This document shows, piece by piece, positions 15,647 through 24,864 of a stretch of 64,000 nt of DNA. Origin of the DNA: Mariniflexile sp. TRM1-10 (GTDB taxonomy: Bacteria; Bacteroidota; Bacteroidia; Flavobacteriales; Flavobacteriaceae); NCBI RefSeq assembly GCF_003425985.1, contig NZ_CP022985.1, positions 3,456,001 to 3,520,000 of the forward strand. Direction: 5' to 3'. Position 1 is the first letter of the stretch; the number at the start of each line of letters is the position of its first letter. A program made the translations under genes and the position numbers. A model generated the notes under the pieces. It had not been told where the DNA came from. It searched no databases and saw only the letters and a program-made list of their open reading frames with translations.

Positions 15647-17557
15647 ATGGCAAATATCAGACTAAATATATTGCCTGTTTCTGAATCGAAGTTTTCATTT
15701 ATTGTATTCAGAAGGTTAAAGCAGGAGAATGATGATAAAGAAGAAAACGTATATCAATATCATCTTCCAATACAAACTGACCTTAAAGAGAGAAATTTAT
15801 ATTTGGTTTCTTTTAGTCCTAAGGATGGTTTTGAAGAATATTTAGCCTATTCAAATTATGCAATTGGATTAACCAAGAGGTTTTTGCTGAAGATATTATT
15901 TGGTTCACTAACAAATAATAAATGTTCATTTTTATTTGAGGTTAAAAGACGATTTTCCGAAGAACAAATTGAGTTTACTCTTTACGAGTTTCAACAAGGG
16001 AAACAAGTAATTTCCTTATCACCATTTTATTTGGAGGAACAAAAACGTTTTGGGTTTATTGTTGATTTCAGGTTTTCAAAAAATAAAGATTTACCTTTTA
16101 ATAAAGAGGTGCAAGTTTTGAGTTTAAGCCTTGACAAACAAGGGCGTAGTAATAAAAATTACTATTCAGATAAATTCAAATTGATCAATGTTTTTTTGGA
16201 GAAGGTTTATGATGAAATTCAGACACTTAGTGAAAATGAAAATAACCAAATTCATATTGAAAGGAATCTCATAGAAACGCCAGTTTTTCAATTAAGTAAG
16301 AAAGAATATATTTTTAGTAATAAAAGTACAGCAAATTCACAATTTCAAGGTATCAGGAATTATGGTCCGCTTCAAAAAATTGAGAAAGAAGTTATTTTTG
16401 CTTTCATTTTTGAAGACCGTTTTAAATCATTTGCCAATGAATTGTATTTAAGTTTAACAGGAAAGTCTAACCCAGGAACTTTTCCAGGATTCGAGCAAAT
16501 GTTTGGAGTGGTCTTAAACACAAATAATGTGAAACAGATTAAAGTAGAAGGTCTTTCAAACGAGAATTTACTAAAAGTAGTTGATACGGTAAAAGAACTT
16601 CAGCAATCCGAATCAAACAAAAAAGTCATAGGTATTTATATTGAAGATTATGCTATTGATATTGAAGATTTGCCAGCTTCAAACCGCTATTACTTCTTGA
16701 AGTATAACTTTATAAAAAACAACCTTGCCTTACAAGTCGTAAATTATCGCAAATTAAGTGAGCGTAATTCTCTAAAATGGTCAACATCAAATGTTGCTTT
16801 AGCAATGTTTGCCAAAATGGGGGGTATTCCTTGGGTGGTGAAGCCAAGCAATAATAACTGCCTTATTCTTGGTGTTGGGAGTTCTCATAAAAGGGATGAA
16901 AAAACAGGAACTATCACAAAATATTTTGCCTATACCGTATGCTTGGATTCAAGTGGGTTGTACAAAACACTTGAAGTATTGGCTGATGAAACTTCTGAAA
17001 CGAACTATTTAGAAAATCTGAAAAACAACTTAGTAAAAATGCTAAGAGACGGAAGAATGGAAAACTACAAAACGTGTGTTTTGCATCTTCCGTTCAAGAT
17101 TAAACAAAAGGAGATTACGGCTATATCAGAAGCAATACAACAAATAAACAATATTGATTTTGTTGCGATTAAAGTAAACCTTGACAATAAATATTTTGGT
17201 TATAGTTTCCACAATACACTTGTGCCTTATGAAAGCAGTTTTGTTAAATTATCCCGAAACGAATATTTGGTTTGGTTTGAAGGGTTGTTGTATGGAAAAG
17301 AAGTTGTTGACAAAAGGCTTGCAAATCCAGTCCATATTCAATTTTTGAATTTGGGTAATCCCAAAGGATTTGACGAAAGAAAATATTTACAAGATGTATT
17401 AAACTTATCAGGAGCAAATTGGAGAGGGTTCAACGCCAAGTCTATACCTATTTCAATCTATTATTCTCAAATCATTGCAAAATATACGGAAGCATTTGAA
17501 AAAATTGAAGGTTATGAAGAAAATTCTATTTCGAATGATAAACCTTGGTTTTTATAA
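15647..17557 (+). CDS. Prokaryotic Argonaute, catalytically inactive PIWI
   Basis: 636 aa. The N-terminal half has N/L1/L2 (APAZ-like) features: FGFIVDFRFSKNKDLPFN, LSLSLDKQGRSNKNYYSDK. A MID region follows (about 340-400: NRYYFLKYNFIKNNLALQVV) and a PIWI domain (about 400-620: NVALAMFAKMGGIPWVV, LILGVGSSHKRDEKTG). Active pAgos have Asp in the first PIWI strand (GxDxS) and in an RDG motif; here these read GVGSS and VLHLPF, so slicing should be lost. The length is above a typical short pAgo (about 450-500) and below a full long-B pAgo. No PAZ is recognised. The stop lies 11 bp before the likely SIR2 start, so the two are an operon. Inferred role: guide-dependent sensor that triggers the SIR2 NADase. 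Confidence 0.85.
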   Translation: MANIRLNILPVSESKFSFIVFRRLKQENDDKEENVYQYHLPIQTDLKERNLYLVSFSPKDGFEEYLAYSNYAIGLTKRFLLKILFGSLTNNKCSFLFEVKRRFSEEQIEFTLYEFQQGKQVISLSPFYLEEQKRFGFIVDFRFSKNKDLPFNKEVQVLSLSLDKQGRSNKNYYSDKFKLINVFLEKVYDEIQTLSENENNQIHIERNLIETPVFQLSKKEYIFSNKSTANSQFQGIRNYGPLQKIEKEVIFAFIFEDRFKSFANELYLSLTGKSNPGTFPGFEQMFGVVLNTNNVKQIKVEGLSNENLLKVVDTVKELQQSESNKKVIGIYIEDYAIDIEDLPASNRYYFLKYNFIKNNLALQVVNYRKLSERNSLKWSTSNVALAMFAKMGGIPWVVKPSNNNCLILGVGSSHKRDEKTGTITKYFAYTVCLDSSGLYKTLEVLADETSETNYLENLKNNLVKMLRDGRMENYKTCVLHLPFKIKQKEITAISEAIQQINNIDFVAIKVNLDNKYFGYSFHNTLVPYESSFVKLSRNEYLVWFEGLLYGKEVVDKRLANPVHIQFLNLGNPKGFDERKYLQDVLNLSGANWRGFNAKSIPISIYYSQIIAKYTEAFEKIEGYEENSISNDKPWFL

Positions 17558-17568
17558 AAAGTAATAAA

Positions 17569-18621
17569 ATGGAAATAAAAGGCGAACATTTATTGTTTTT
17601 ATTGGGAGCAGGAGCAAGCGTTGATGCAGGCATTCCAATTTCAAACCAAATGGTAAACGAGATAGAAAAACTCATAATTAATCACGATGATTGGAAGTCT
17701 TATAAAGACTTGTATTTTTATCTGAAAAGTAGTATTAATTACTCGGACGGAATTTTGGGAAAATTTAACGAGCTTTTTAATGTCGAAAGATTGCTTATTG
17801 TTATTTCAGAGATTGAGAAAAGAGAAAGCAATATTATGTATCCATTCATTGGTACGTGGAATATTCGCTTGCTTGATTTGGGAGGAAACAACTTTGAAAA
17901 CATACGGAATTTTCATAAACTTATTAGAAAGCAACTAAATGAATGGGTAGGACTAAGAAATTATGATGATGCAAATTATTATCAATCCTTTTCTTCTCTT
18001 TCAACCGATGTTGCAAATCTGATGAATGTGTTTACACTAAATTATGATATGTGTTTTGAAAACATTGTAGGAAAAGATAAAACCATAGAATTGGGTTTTA
18101 CCAAAGAAACGAACGAATGGCACCAATCGAATTTTGAGAATATAGAAGGTAAGCACTATAATCTGTACAAACTGCACGGTTCAATAGATTGGTATTTATC
18201 TAAAGAAAAACTGTTCAAAAGCCAAAAAATAGAATCCGAACCTGAGTTGATATTCGGAATTCAACATAAAATGACCTCTGTTGATCCTTACTTTTATTAT
18301 TCTTCAATTTTAAGAAACTGTTGTTTTAATGAAGCAAAAATTATTGTTGTTATTGGATATTCTTATGCAGATGAGTACGTAAATGTAATTTTATCTCAAG
18401 CATTAAATTCTCGTAGTGAACTTAGGATAATAAATGTCGCTCCGTTGTTTGGGAAAAACGAACAAGTTGAAAAAGACTTTATTGCTCAAAGACTTAACCT
18501 AAAAAGCGAAAATCAACTTATTAATATTGACAGTACAGCCAAAGAGTTTATGACCAATACGATGAACAAAGATTTTTTTGAAAAGAATATTGGAGAACCA
18601 GAAGGAGTTCCGTTTGAATAG
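17569..18621 (+). CDS. SIR2-family NADase, effector of the pAgo system
   Basis: 350 aa from ATG 17569 (MEIKGEHLLFLLGAGAS); an in-frame ATG at 17545 would overlap the pAgo stop by 13 bp. NAD-binding FLLGAGASVDAGIPIS is at the start; the catalytic Asn sits in FTLNYDMCFEN (about 155) and the His in LYKLHGSIDWYL (about 203). Both are intact, so NAD+ hydrolysis is expected. No APAZ domain follows, unlike the Sir2-APAZ subunit of SPARSA systems; the APAZ-like part seems to sit on the Argonaute instead. On invader recognition such systems deplete NAD+ and abort infection. An independent SIR2 defence protein is less likely, given the tight linkage. Confidence 0.87.
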   Translation: MEIKGEHLLFLLGAGASVDAGIPISNQMVNEIEKLIINHDDWKSYKDLYFYLKSSINYSDGILGKFNELFNVERLLIVISEIEKRESNIMYPFIGTWNIRLLDLGGNNFENIRNFHKLIRKQLNEWVGLRNYDDANYYQSFSSLSTDVANLMNVFTLNYDMCFENIVGKDKTIELGFTKETNEWHQSNFENIEGKHYNLYKLHGSIDWYLSKEKLFKSQKIESEPELIFGIQHKMTSVDPYFYYSSILRNCCFNEAKIIVVIGYSYADEYVNVILSQALNSRSELRIINVAPLFGKNEQVEKDFIAQRLNLKSENQLINIDSTAKEFMTNTMNKDFFEKNIGEPEGVPFE

Positions 18622-18730
18622 AGCTTCCACCTTTGCTTTCGTTTTTAAAAGTTAATGTTCAATATTTTTCATATCTTTATGATATAAAAAGAGAGCAAAT
18701 TATATCTCCAAAGTTCTTTTATTGGCTTTA

Positions 18731-18748
18731 GTGTGCAATTAGGTGTGC
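18731..18748 (+). other. End motif copy 2
   Basis: GTGTGCAATTAGGTGTGC, preceded by GTTCTTTTATTGGCTTTA, which resembles the sequence before copies 3 and 4. It lies between the SIR2 gene and the decayed AlbA_2 gene, where an older island end may have been. The 18622-18896 gap holds no gene. Confidence 0.4.
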
Positions 18749-18896
18749 ATAAATAAATGAAAATTACAGAATAGCAGTAATAATAGGGGATAAGGCAGTT
18801 TCAATTTAAGCCTGCCATACTGATAAAATTGCACTACAAAGGTCTAAAAACAAAATAATTTCAATAGTTTTTTGAATCGTAATATTCAACTAATTC

Positions 18897-20258
18897 ATGT
18901 TAAGCGTCATCGAAATAAAATCAGTTATTGCTTCAGGAGAGGGGTATAATGTTGAGTTTAAAAAAAAGTATTCCAAGCAAGGTTAAGGAGATTACTGAAG
19001 AAATTTGTGCCTTTTCCAACGCATCAGGTGGAACACTTCTTATTGGGGTTGATGATAACAATATTATTCAGGGAGTCGTTTTTAATAATGCAAAACGTTC
19101 TGCACTTCAAAATTCAATCAATGAAATAACACCAGTATTGCATTGTAAGATTTATGCTGTAAATATTGATACAAAGGATATAGTAGTTATAGAAGTCCCT
19201 TCAGGTGCAAATAAGCCGTATGTGCTTTCAGGAGCTATTTATGTCCGCCAAGACCCTAATTCTCAAAAGCTAACAACTGTTGAAGAAATTAGAGATTTCT
19301 TGCAACAAGCAGATAGAATATATATTATGATGAAGCTCCACGTAAAGCAATTGATATTATTCAAAATATTCTTGATGCTAATATTAATCAATTTAGAGAA
19401 TTAGCAGGGTTAGGTAGGTTCTACGGTTTCAAATGAACAAGTTTTTAATAATCTTAAACTAATTACAAAAGATGGTTTTATTAAAAATGGAGCTATTTTG
19501 TTTTTTGCAAAAAATTCAGAAGAGTAATATGCTGTATTGTTTTTGATGGCATTGATAAAAGATATATTGTTGATGATAAGACAATGACAGGTACACTATG
19601 TCAGCAATTCCTTCAAGCGATGACTTGGTTAAAAACAAAACTAGATGTACGTTATGATATCGAAGGTACAGGTTCACAACCACGTAAAGAACTTTGGGAA
19701 ATTCCCGTGACAGCTATCAAAGAAGCTATAATTAATGCTTTGGCTCATAAAGATTATTCGGGTGGTGTTCCTATTCAAATAAGCGTTTACAAGGACAAAA
19801 TTATTATTTGGAACGAAGGTCAATTACCCGAAAATTGGACTGTTAAAAATCTATTGGAAAAACATGCTTCAAGACCATATAACCCCGACATTGCAAATGC
19901 TTTGTTCCGTAGTGGTTATATTGAATCTTGGGGAAGGGGAACAATAAAAATTATTAGAGAATGTAAGCAAGCTGGAATCCCTGAACCTGTCTTCAGTTAT
20001 GATTCAAGCGATATTTCTGTAGAGTTCAGAATGGATATTTATAATGAAAAATATTTGCAATCGCTTAACCTAAGCGACAGACAAGTAAAGGCTGTTTTTT
20101 ACGCAAAAGACAAAGGGAAAATTACAAATAGTGAATATCAAAGATTAAACGACTGTTCTCGAAATACCGCCAGTAACGATTTAATGGAATTGGTTGAAAA
20201 AGACTTGCTAAAACCAAGCGGACAAAAGGGAGCAGGAGCATTTTACACTTTGAAATGA
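18897..20258 (+). pseudogene. Broken AlbA_2 (Schlafen-type) ATP-binding protein
   Basis: Translation from ATG 18897 gives MLSVIEIKSVIASGEGYNVEF, the start of an AlbA_2 domain protein, then meets an eight-A run (18960-18967) that shifts the frame; the next frame continues SIPSKVKEITEEICAFSNASGGTLLIGVDD. Frame changes also occur near 19310-19330 (YDEAPRKAIDII is in another frame) and a stop interrupts near 19525. From 19584 the C-terminal part is intact: a GHKL-like ATPase segment (EAIINALAHKDYSGG) and a winged-helix end (LNDCSRNTASNDLMELVEK). The family is often annotated as RecG-like helicase or transcriptional regulator. At least three lesions make it a pseudogene rather than sequencing error alone. 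Confidence 0.85.
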
Positions 20259-20566
20259 AAGAAAGGCAGACATAGATCAATTGCACATTAATTGCACAAA
20301 TTGCACAAAGTGTACAAAGCGCACAAAATGCACAAATGGACAATGACAAAGGAAAACCTATTCTATTTGCAAGCGCATTTACAAAGCCCAACGTGGTAAA
20401 GCTATGAAGAACATTTTACCCATACAGCCTTATTCAATAAAACGAAATCGGAATATAAGCACTAATGGTAATAAAGATGAGTTAACAATTTAAATTTTTG
20501 AATTTGTTAGAGTGAAATTATGGTCAATATTTAATGATAAAATTTGTATTTTTATGTAATCAAAAG
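20259..20566. other. Gene-free stretch with a short tandem repeat
   Basis: 20291-20339 contains about five imperfect copies of a 9-10-bp unit based on TTGCACAAA (TTGCACAAA, TTGCACAAAG, TGTACAAAG, CGCACAAAA, TGCACAAAT). It follows the stop of the AlbA_2 pseudogene. The rest shows no gene. Confidence 0.6.
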
Positions 20567-20625
20567 ACAAACAAATTTTGTTTTTAAATAGGTCTTTTTG
20601 ACTTTAGTGTGCAATTCGGTGAACC
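20567..20625 (+). repeat. 59-bp repeat including end motif copy 3
   Basis: 20567-20625 matches 52613-52671 at 58 of 59 positions (from ACAAACAAATTTTG to GGTGAACC) and ends with GTGTGCAATTCGGTGAAC (20607-20624). The second copy is 58 bp inside the right attachment site, so this copy looks like the fossil end of another element. It abuts the truncated relaxase exactly. Confidence 0.75.
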
Positions 20626-20761
20626 TATCCAATAAATGACCATTTGTGGCTTCTATAATTTTATTGGTCAGCAAAACCTGTCCGTTTTCCTATTCCACTT
20701 TGAGCTGATTGTATGCCAAAGTTCCGTATAAATTGCTCCCTCTTCCAATTTTTGCCACCAT
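20626..20761 (-). pseudogene. Truncated relaxase (mobilisation nuclease) N-terminus
   Basis: ATG at 20759-20761, one base after the mobC-like TGA. The product reads MVAKIGRGSNLYGTLAYNQ then LKVE, a TAG (20690-20692, codon 24), then ENGQVLLTNKIIEATNGH. This is the conserved start of Bacteroidetes relaxases. Similarity ends where the 59-bp repeat begins. The catalytic Tyr/His regions are gone, so the element cannot mobilise itself. Confidence 0.8.
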
Positions 20762-20762
20762 T

Positions 20763-21203
20763 TCAAACGTCCTTTCTCAAATGTTTTGCTTCAAATTCTT
20801 CTGTTAACTGTATTATCTTTTGACATAATACTGCCATTTCTGTTGTTTGTTTTTCCAGTTTATAGAGATAGGCAGCTGCTTTTTTTTCTGAAAAATTACC
20901 GTACAACAACTTTACAATCTGGTTATAGTTCACCCCAACGGAGCGAAACTGACCGTACAATGTCGTGAGCCGCATATAAAAATCAACCGTTCCCTTGTCA
21001 ATCTGAATGGTCTTTACCGTCTTTTCAAAGATACAGGACGTTATAAAATGTGCCTTAACGTGCATACCCGATTTGTCAAAAAGAGCAAGAAAGCGGGCAT
21101 GTTGTTCCTCGTTAAAGGAAATGGTGTACCTAATTTTCGCTGGGTCCTGTTTAGGACGACGGCCAGTCTTTTTGAATTGCTTTTTGCTGTTCCCATTCAT
21201 CAC
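20763..21203 (-). CDS. MobC/BfmA-like mobilisation accessory protein
   Basis: 146 aa. A basic N-terminus (NSKKQFKKTGRRPKQDPAKIR) is followed by a ribbon-helix-helix-like segment (YTISFNEEQHARFLALFDKSG) and a helical region with VGVNYNQIVKLLYGN, the conserved motif of MobC-type relaxosome proteins. These bind oriT and assist the relaxase. It is complete, but its operon partner downstream is a truncated pseudogene, so it is probably orphaned. A perfect-looking inverted repeat 63 bp upstream is a candidate binding site. Confidence 0.85.
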   Translation of the reverse strand: MMNGNSKKQFKKTGRRPKQDPAKIRYTISFNEEQHARFLALFDKSGMHVKAHFITSCIFEKTVKTIQIDKGTVDFYMRLTTLYGQFRSVGVNYNQIVKLLYGNFSEKKAAAYLYKLEKQTTEMAVLCQKIIQLTEEFEAKHLRKDV

Positions 21204-21265
21204 TATCCATTTTTAACTTTAAACAAAACCCTGACTTTGGAAGGTGTTTTTCAGCCCCCTGCAAG

Positions 21266-21321
21266 GGCAAGTTGTTTTGAGCATCGCAAATCGTTTCGAG
21301 ATGCTCAAAACACAACTTGCC
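21266..21321. repeat. Inverted repeat upstream of mobC, candidate oriT
   Basis: GGCAAGTTGTTTTGAGCATC (21266-21285) pairs with 21300-21321, which has a two-base insertion, around a 14-nt loop. Its place 63 bp upstream of the mobC-like gene suits oriT or an autoregulatory operator. The nick site is not identifiable. Confidence 0.45.
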
Positions 21322-21839
21322 GTGTTCGGTTGAACACAAAAATCCGCTCTTTCAGGCGGATTGAATATAGCAGGGAAAAACAGCTTCGGGCTGTTTCCTT
21401 TCTTACCAGACAATTCCATGTGCTTTTGCATAAACCCGTTTATAAAAACCATTGTACAAATTAAAACCTTGTTTTTTAGAATGTTGCACTGTAGTACAGG
21501 GCCATAAAGTGCCAATAAGCGCCAATGAGTACCACCTTGAAATATAAGAACATATATATCTACATTTCTTTGTACGGGCAACCAGTTGTAGGTAGGTTGG
21601 TACATTAGTGGATATATAGGTATGTATAACCTCAATCGCCTATGGATGTGGAGGCGTATGAAATCAAGTAGTAACAGATTTGATTTTTATTTATTCGGCA
21701 ATGAGAGGAGGTGCCGTTTCGTTTCACTCTATTACTATTTCCAATATTTATATTTTTCATTTCTGATATTTTTTTTATTCGTTTAAAGAGCCGGAGTATG
21801 CTTTGTTTCGTTTCAGGAGCATAAAAAGGTTCGTGTTGA

Positions 21840-21924
21840 GCAGGTACAAGGTTTTGACAAAAAAATACGACCTGGATAGGTGGAGATTTTTTTGCAAACC
21901 CGAAGGGCTTGACCTTGTACCTGC
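21840..21924. repeat. Large hairpin in the mobilisation region
   Basis: GCAGGTACAAGGT (21840-21852) and ACCTTGTACCTGC (21912-21924) are perfect 13-bp arms, with inner AAAAAAAT/ATTTTTTT pairing. Another pair, GTATTGAAAAA/TTTTTCAATAC, occurs at 22130-22178. Roles unknown; single-strand origin, oriT and transcriptional terminator are all possible. Confidence 0.45.
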
Positions 21925-22697
21925 GTTAAGAACACGTAAATACCTTTGCTCTTGAAATGGAACAAAACAGCATACTGGTTCTTGGATAAAAAACAAAAGG
22001 GAAGTAATGAAGATGGCTTTCGGTAAATAGCCCATGTGACTGTAAAGCTTGCCTATATAAGGCGGAATTTCTAAACAACTAGTGTTTATGTGGTGTGCAA
22101 GGATGGTGGCTTAGAAAGCCACTGAAAGGGTATTGAAAAACAGCATTATTGGGTGTTGATGGGCGACTTTTTCAATACGCTTTACCAGAGCATCCAACAA
22201 AGCTCTTTTATGGGCGGTGGGATTTTCGTGGGAGAAATAAATGTGCTTTGGGATGAAAAAATGGGGTATAAAAACAGGTAAATAATATTAGCTGTGTAAT
22301 TAGATTTGAAATGAAAATCGATCATTATTCATTTTTAGTATATAACATTTATCATGAACAGATTGGATTGCTGAAAACCTAGAAAGAAAATGACTTAATG
22401 CATATTAACTAATTTTGTTTCAGTTAGTTATAAGTAAATTAAATAACGCATTGACTTGCTATTCCCTTAGATTCGTACCAGTTCCTTAAGATAATTCACC
22501 ATTAAATGATAAGTTATCTTTTGTTTGGGAAAACCCTCCGTAATTGCAAATTATAACCAACCGAAAGTGAGAATTATACGCAAAAAAAAGTTTTAGACTA
22601 AAGTTTGAATTTAATTACTCCTAGCAATAAACAATGAATAGCAAGTTCAAAATAGTATTTCTTTGTGTCTTTTATGTTTTCTTAAAGTACTTGATAA

Positions 22698-24620
22698 TTA
22701 ATGTTTTATTATCAATTGGGAGTAGTTTCCTTCAATGCTTTTAATTTTAACTATGTACGCCCCTGTCTTCAACTCATTCACGTTGATGGTTGAAAAATCA
22801 ATAGATTGTTTCAATATAAATTGCCCATGAATGGAATACACACTTATACTTTGTATAGGTGTGTTGGTTACAATACTTAACACATCTTTTACGGGGTTAG
22901 GGTACAACTTTATAAAAGCATTTTTAGCAATCGATTTTTCGGTGTTAAGGTATTCTCCAAAATAGGGCTCGTAAGTTTCTAAGGCTTGTTTTAAAGCAGG
23001 AATCACCGCTTTATTATCGTCTTCTATATCATTATTAAATGAAAAGGAGAAGTCTCCTCCATTCATTCTTCCTGAAAAATTAATTACTGTATTCATGGCA
23101 TCAAAAGGTTGTTGGGCTTCATACATGTACATGTTAGCATCAGTATCAAAATTATTGTAAACATACCCACCTCTTAGGGCAGCTACTGTAAACGGTATGG
23201 TTTCTAAAGGACCGGTTACTTCGTAAGCATCAATTTGTCCTTGTACAGGTGTTGTATCTTGGTTGAAGTATGATAAATTATTTTGAGACGTTCCACCATT
23301 CATTGCATTATTGTACGCTTTGGTCATCCCTCCATCTTGACTAGTAAAAGCACTTCCACTAAAATTAGTTCCCCCTTCCCAAACATCTGTTCCTTGTCCA
23401 GGAATCAACACGGGTCTGTAAGTTCCTCTAAAATAATTATTTTCTACAAATGCTGAAGAAAATCGGGAAGTTCCAACTCCATATGTTCCGACACCATCAT
23501 AATAATTGTTGTAAACGTGGGCATTGGTATAGGTTAAACGTGGCATTCTAGAATCAGAATGGTCAAACCAGTTGTGGTGAAAAGTTATTAATAATTGGTT
23601 GGTTTCTCCTGTAGCTCCACCACTAGCCAATACTTTGCCTGAGTCCCAGAAATGATTGAATGAAATTGTAATGTTTGAATAATTGTATTTCATATCAATA
23701 GACCCATCACCTTTTACTTGGTCGGCATCACCTCCTGGTTCACCATAAAATATGTCGTTATTATGAATCCAAATGAATAGGTTATCAGTATCCATGGAGA
23801 TAGCGTCTCCATCACCGCCTCCTCCCCAAAGCATAAATCCTAGATTTCGTATCTCAATATAAGCTGTTCTTTTTAAATTTAGTCCATGACCATAAAAAGT
23901 AGCATCTTCTCCTACGCCTTCAATAGTCGTATTGAATAATGGACCTTTATCATTTTCCTGAGCATCAATAAGGCTTTTGCTACCTTGTAAGTTTAGATAT
24001 TTATTGTCTTTGATTATATCGATATTTTCTTTTAGAACTTTTCCAATAAAACGGACACTTAAAGGAGTTCTGTCATAGCCTATTCCTTTAACTTCCAGTA
24101 TTTTGCTAATGCCTGTTGTGGTTAATTTATTCCCGTTTTTGTCAATGACAATATCTAATGTAACTGTTTTAGCAGAAGAGTTATCAATATACAGGATTTG
24201 GGCACCGTCTTTTAGTGTTCCATCCATTTTATAAGCACCAGGGATACTACCATTGTTAAAAGCAAAGCCTTCTCTAACATGGGCTTTAACATTCAGGACT
24301 GGAGTTGTTCCTATATTCACAATACTTTCAATGCCATTAATTATTGGAACAACCTTAAGTATATAACTTCCTTCTTTTAGTCCTAAAACATCGGCACGAT
24401 AATAACCTCCATAATCGCGGATGAGCTGGTTGTCAATTTTTACATCTATAAGATTTTCTCCAGTGTAATAAACATTATAACTTTCAGCATTTTCTATAGG
24501 TTGCCATTCTACAAATGCAGATTCAAACCAACCCGCAGATTCATATATAATTATAGATTGGGATAGGGCAGACATTGATAATAAAAGTAATACTATTACA
24601 ATTAGTTTGTTTTTAATCAT
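22698..24620 (-). CDS. Secreted pectate lyase (PL1 family) with type IX secretion domain
   Basis: 640 aa from ATG 24620 (MIKNKLIVIVLLLLSMSALSQ signal peptide); a longer frame to 24767 adds no homology. The N-terminal 180 residues form a fibronectin-like region (WFESAFVEWQPIENAESYNVYY). The parallel beta-helix carries the PL1 motifs WIHNNDIFYGEPGGDADQVKG and ITFHHNWFDHSDSRMPRL, the latter holding the catalytic-Arg region. The last about 75 residues (LYPNPVKDVLSI ... LKTGAYIVKI) form a type A T9SS sorting domain, so it is exported to the cell surface or medium. It cleaves polygalacturonate by beta-elimination. It is divergent from the HTCS gene at 24865, which probably regulates it. Confidence 0.9.
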   Translation of the reverse strand: MIKNKLIVIVLLLLSMSALSQSIIIYESAGWFESAFVEWQPIENAESYNVYYTGENLIDVKIDNQLIRDYGGYYRADVLGLKEGSYILKVVPIINGIESIVNIGTTPVLNVKAHVREGFAFNNGSIPGAYKMDGTLKDGAQILYIDNSSAKTVTLDIVIDKNGNKLTTTGISKILEVKGIGYDRTPLSVRFIGKVLKENIDIIKDNKYLNLQGSKSLIDAQENDKGPLFNTTIEGVGEDATFYGHGLNLKRTAYIEIRNLGFMLWGGGGDGDAISMDTDNLFIWIHNNDIFYGEPGGDADQVKGDGSIDMKYNYSNITISFNHFWDSGKVLASGGATGETNQLLITFHHNWFDHSDSRMPRLTYTNAHVYNNYYDGVGTYGVGTSRFSSAFVENNYFRGTYRPVLIPGQGTDVWEGGTNFSGSAFTSQDGGMTKAYNNAMNGGTSQNNLSYFNQDTTPVQGQIDAYEVTGPLETIPFTVAALRGGYVYNNFDTDANMYMYEAQQPFDAMNTVINFSGRMNGGDFSFSFNNDIEDDNKAVIPALKQALETYEPYFGEYLNTEKSIAKNAFIKLYPNPVKDVLSIVTNTPIQSISVYSIHGQFILKQSIDFSTINVNELKTGAYIVKIKSIEGNYSQLIIKH

Positions 24621-24864
24621 TTTGGTTTTATTTAGTTTGTTGATAGAGACAAACTTCTTAATAAAAAAATATGAACGTATTAATATTTCGGAAATTGACT
24701 GATACAAATCGGAACTCGTGGTACCATTAAATATTTTACTTAATATAAATACCGTAAGGATTTTCAAGAGAAGTTAAAAAGAAATAAATTTAATGTATTT
24801 AAAGTAAGGCAAAATAAAAATATATGGGTTAATGAGCCCTTTTCCACTAAGTTGAAATTTTTTA

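Larger units (their letters stand above)
21204..22697. other. Gene-free mobilisation region rich in inverted repeats
   Basis: About 1.5 kb with no convincing gene. It carries several hairpins (21266-21321, 21840-21924, 22130-22178, and GTGGCTT/AAGCCAC near 22106). The A+T-rich tail (22300-22697) shows nothing recognisable. Probably the remains of oriT and a replication or regulatory region of the mobilisable element. Confidence 0.5.

Noticed and set aside
18800..18830. A possible degenerate att core (GCCTGCCAT) after end motif copy 2, and ACCTGTCCG after copy 3
   Set aside because: Too short and too different from the 17-bp core to claim; only the repeated end motifs are supported.
21219..22035. 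Reading frames of 86-138 aa in the mobilisation region
   Set aside because: They run through inverted repeats and lack protein-like composition.
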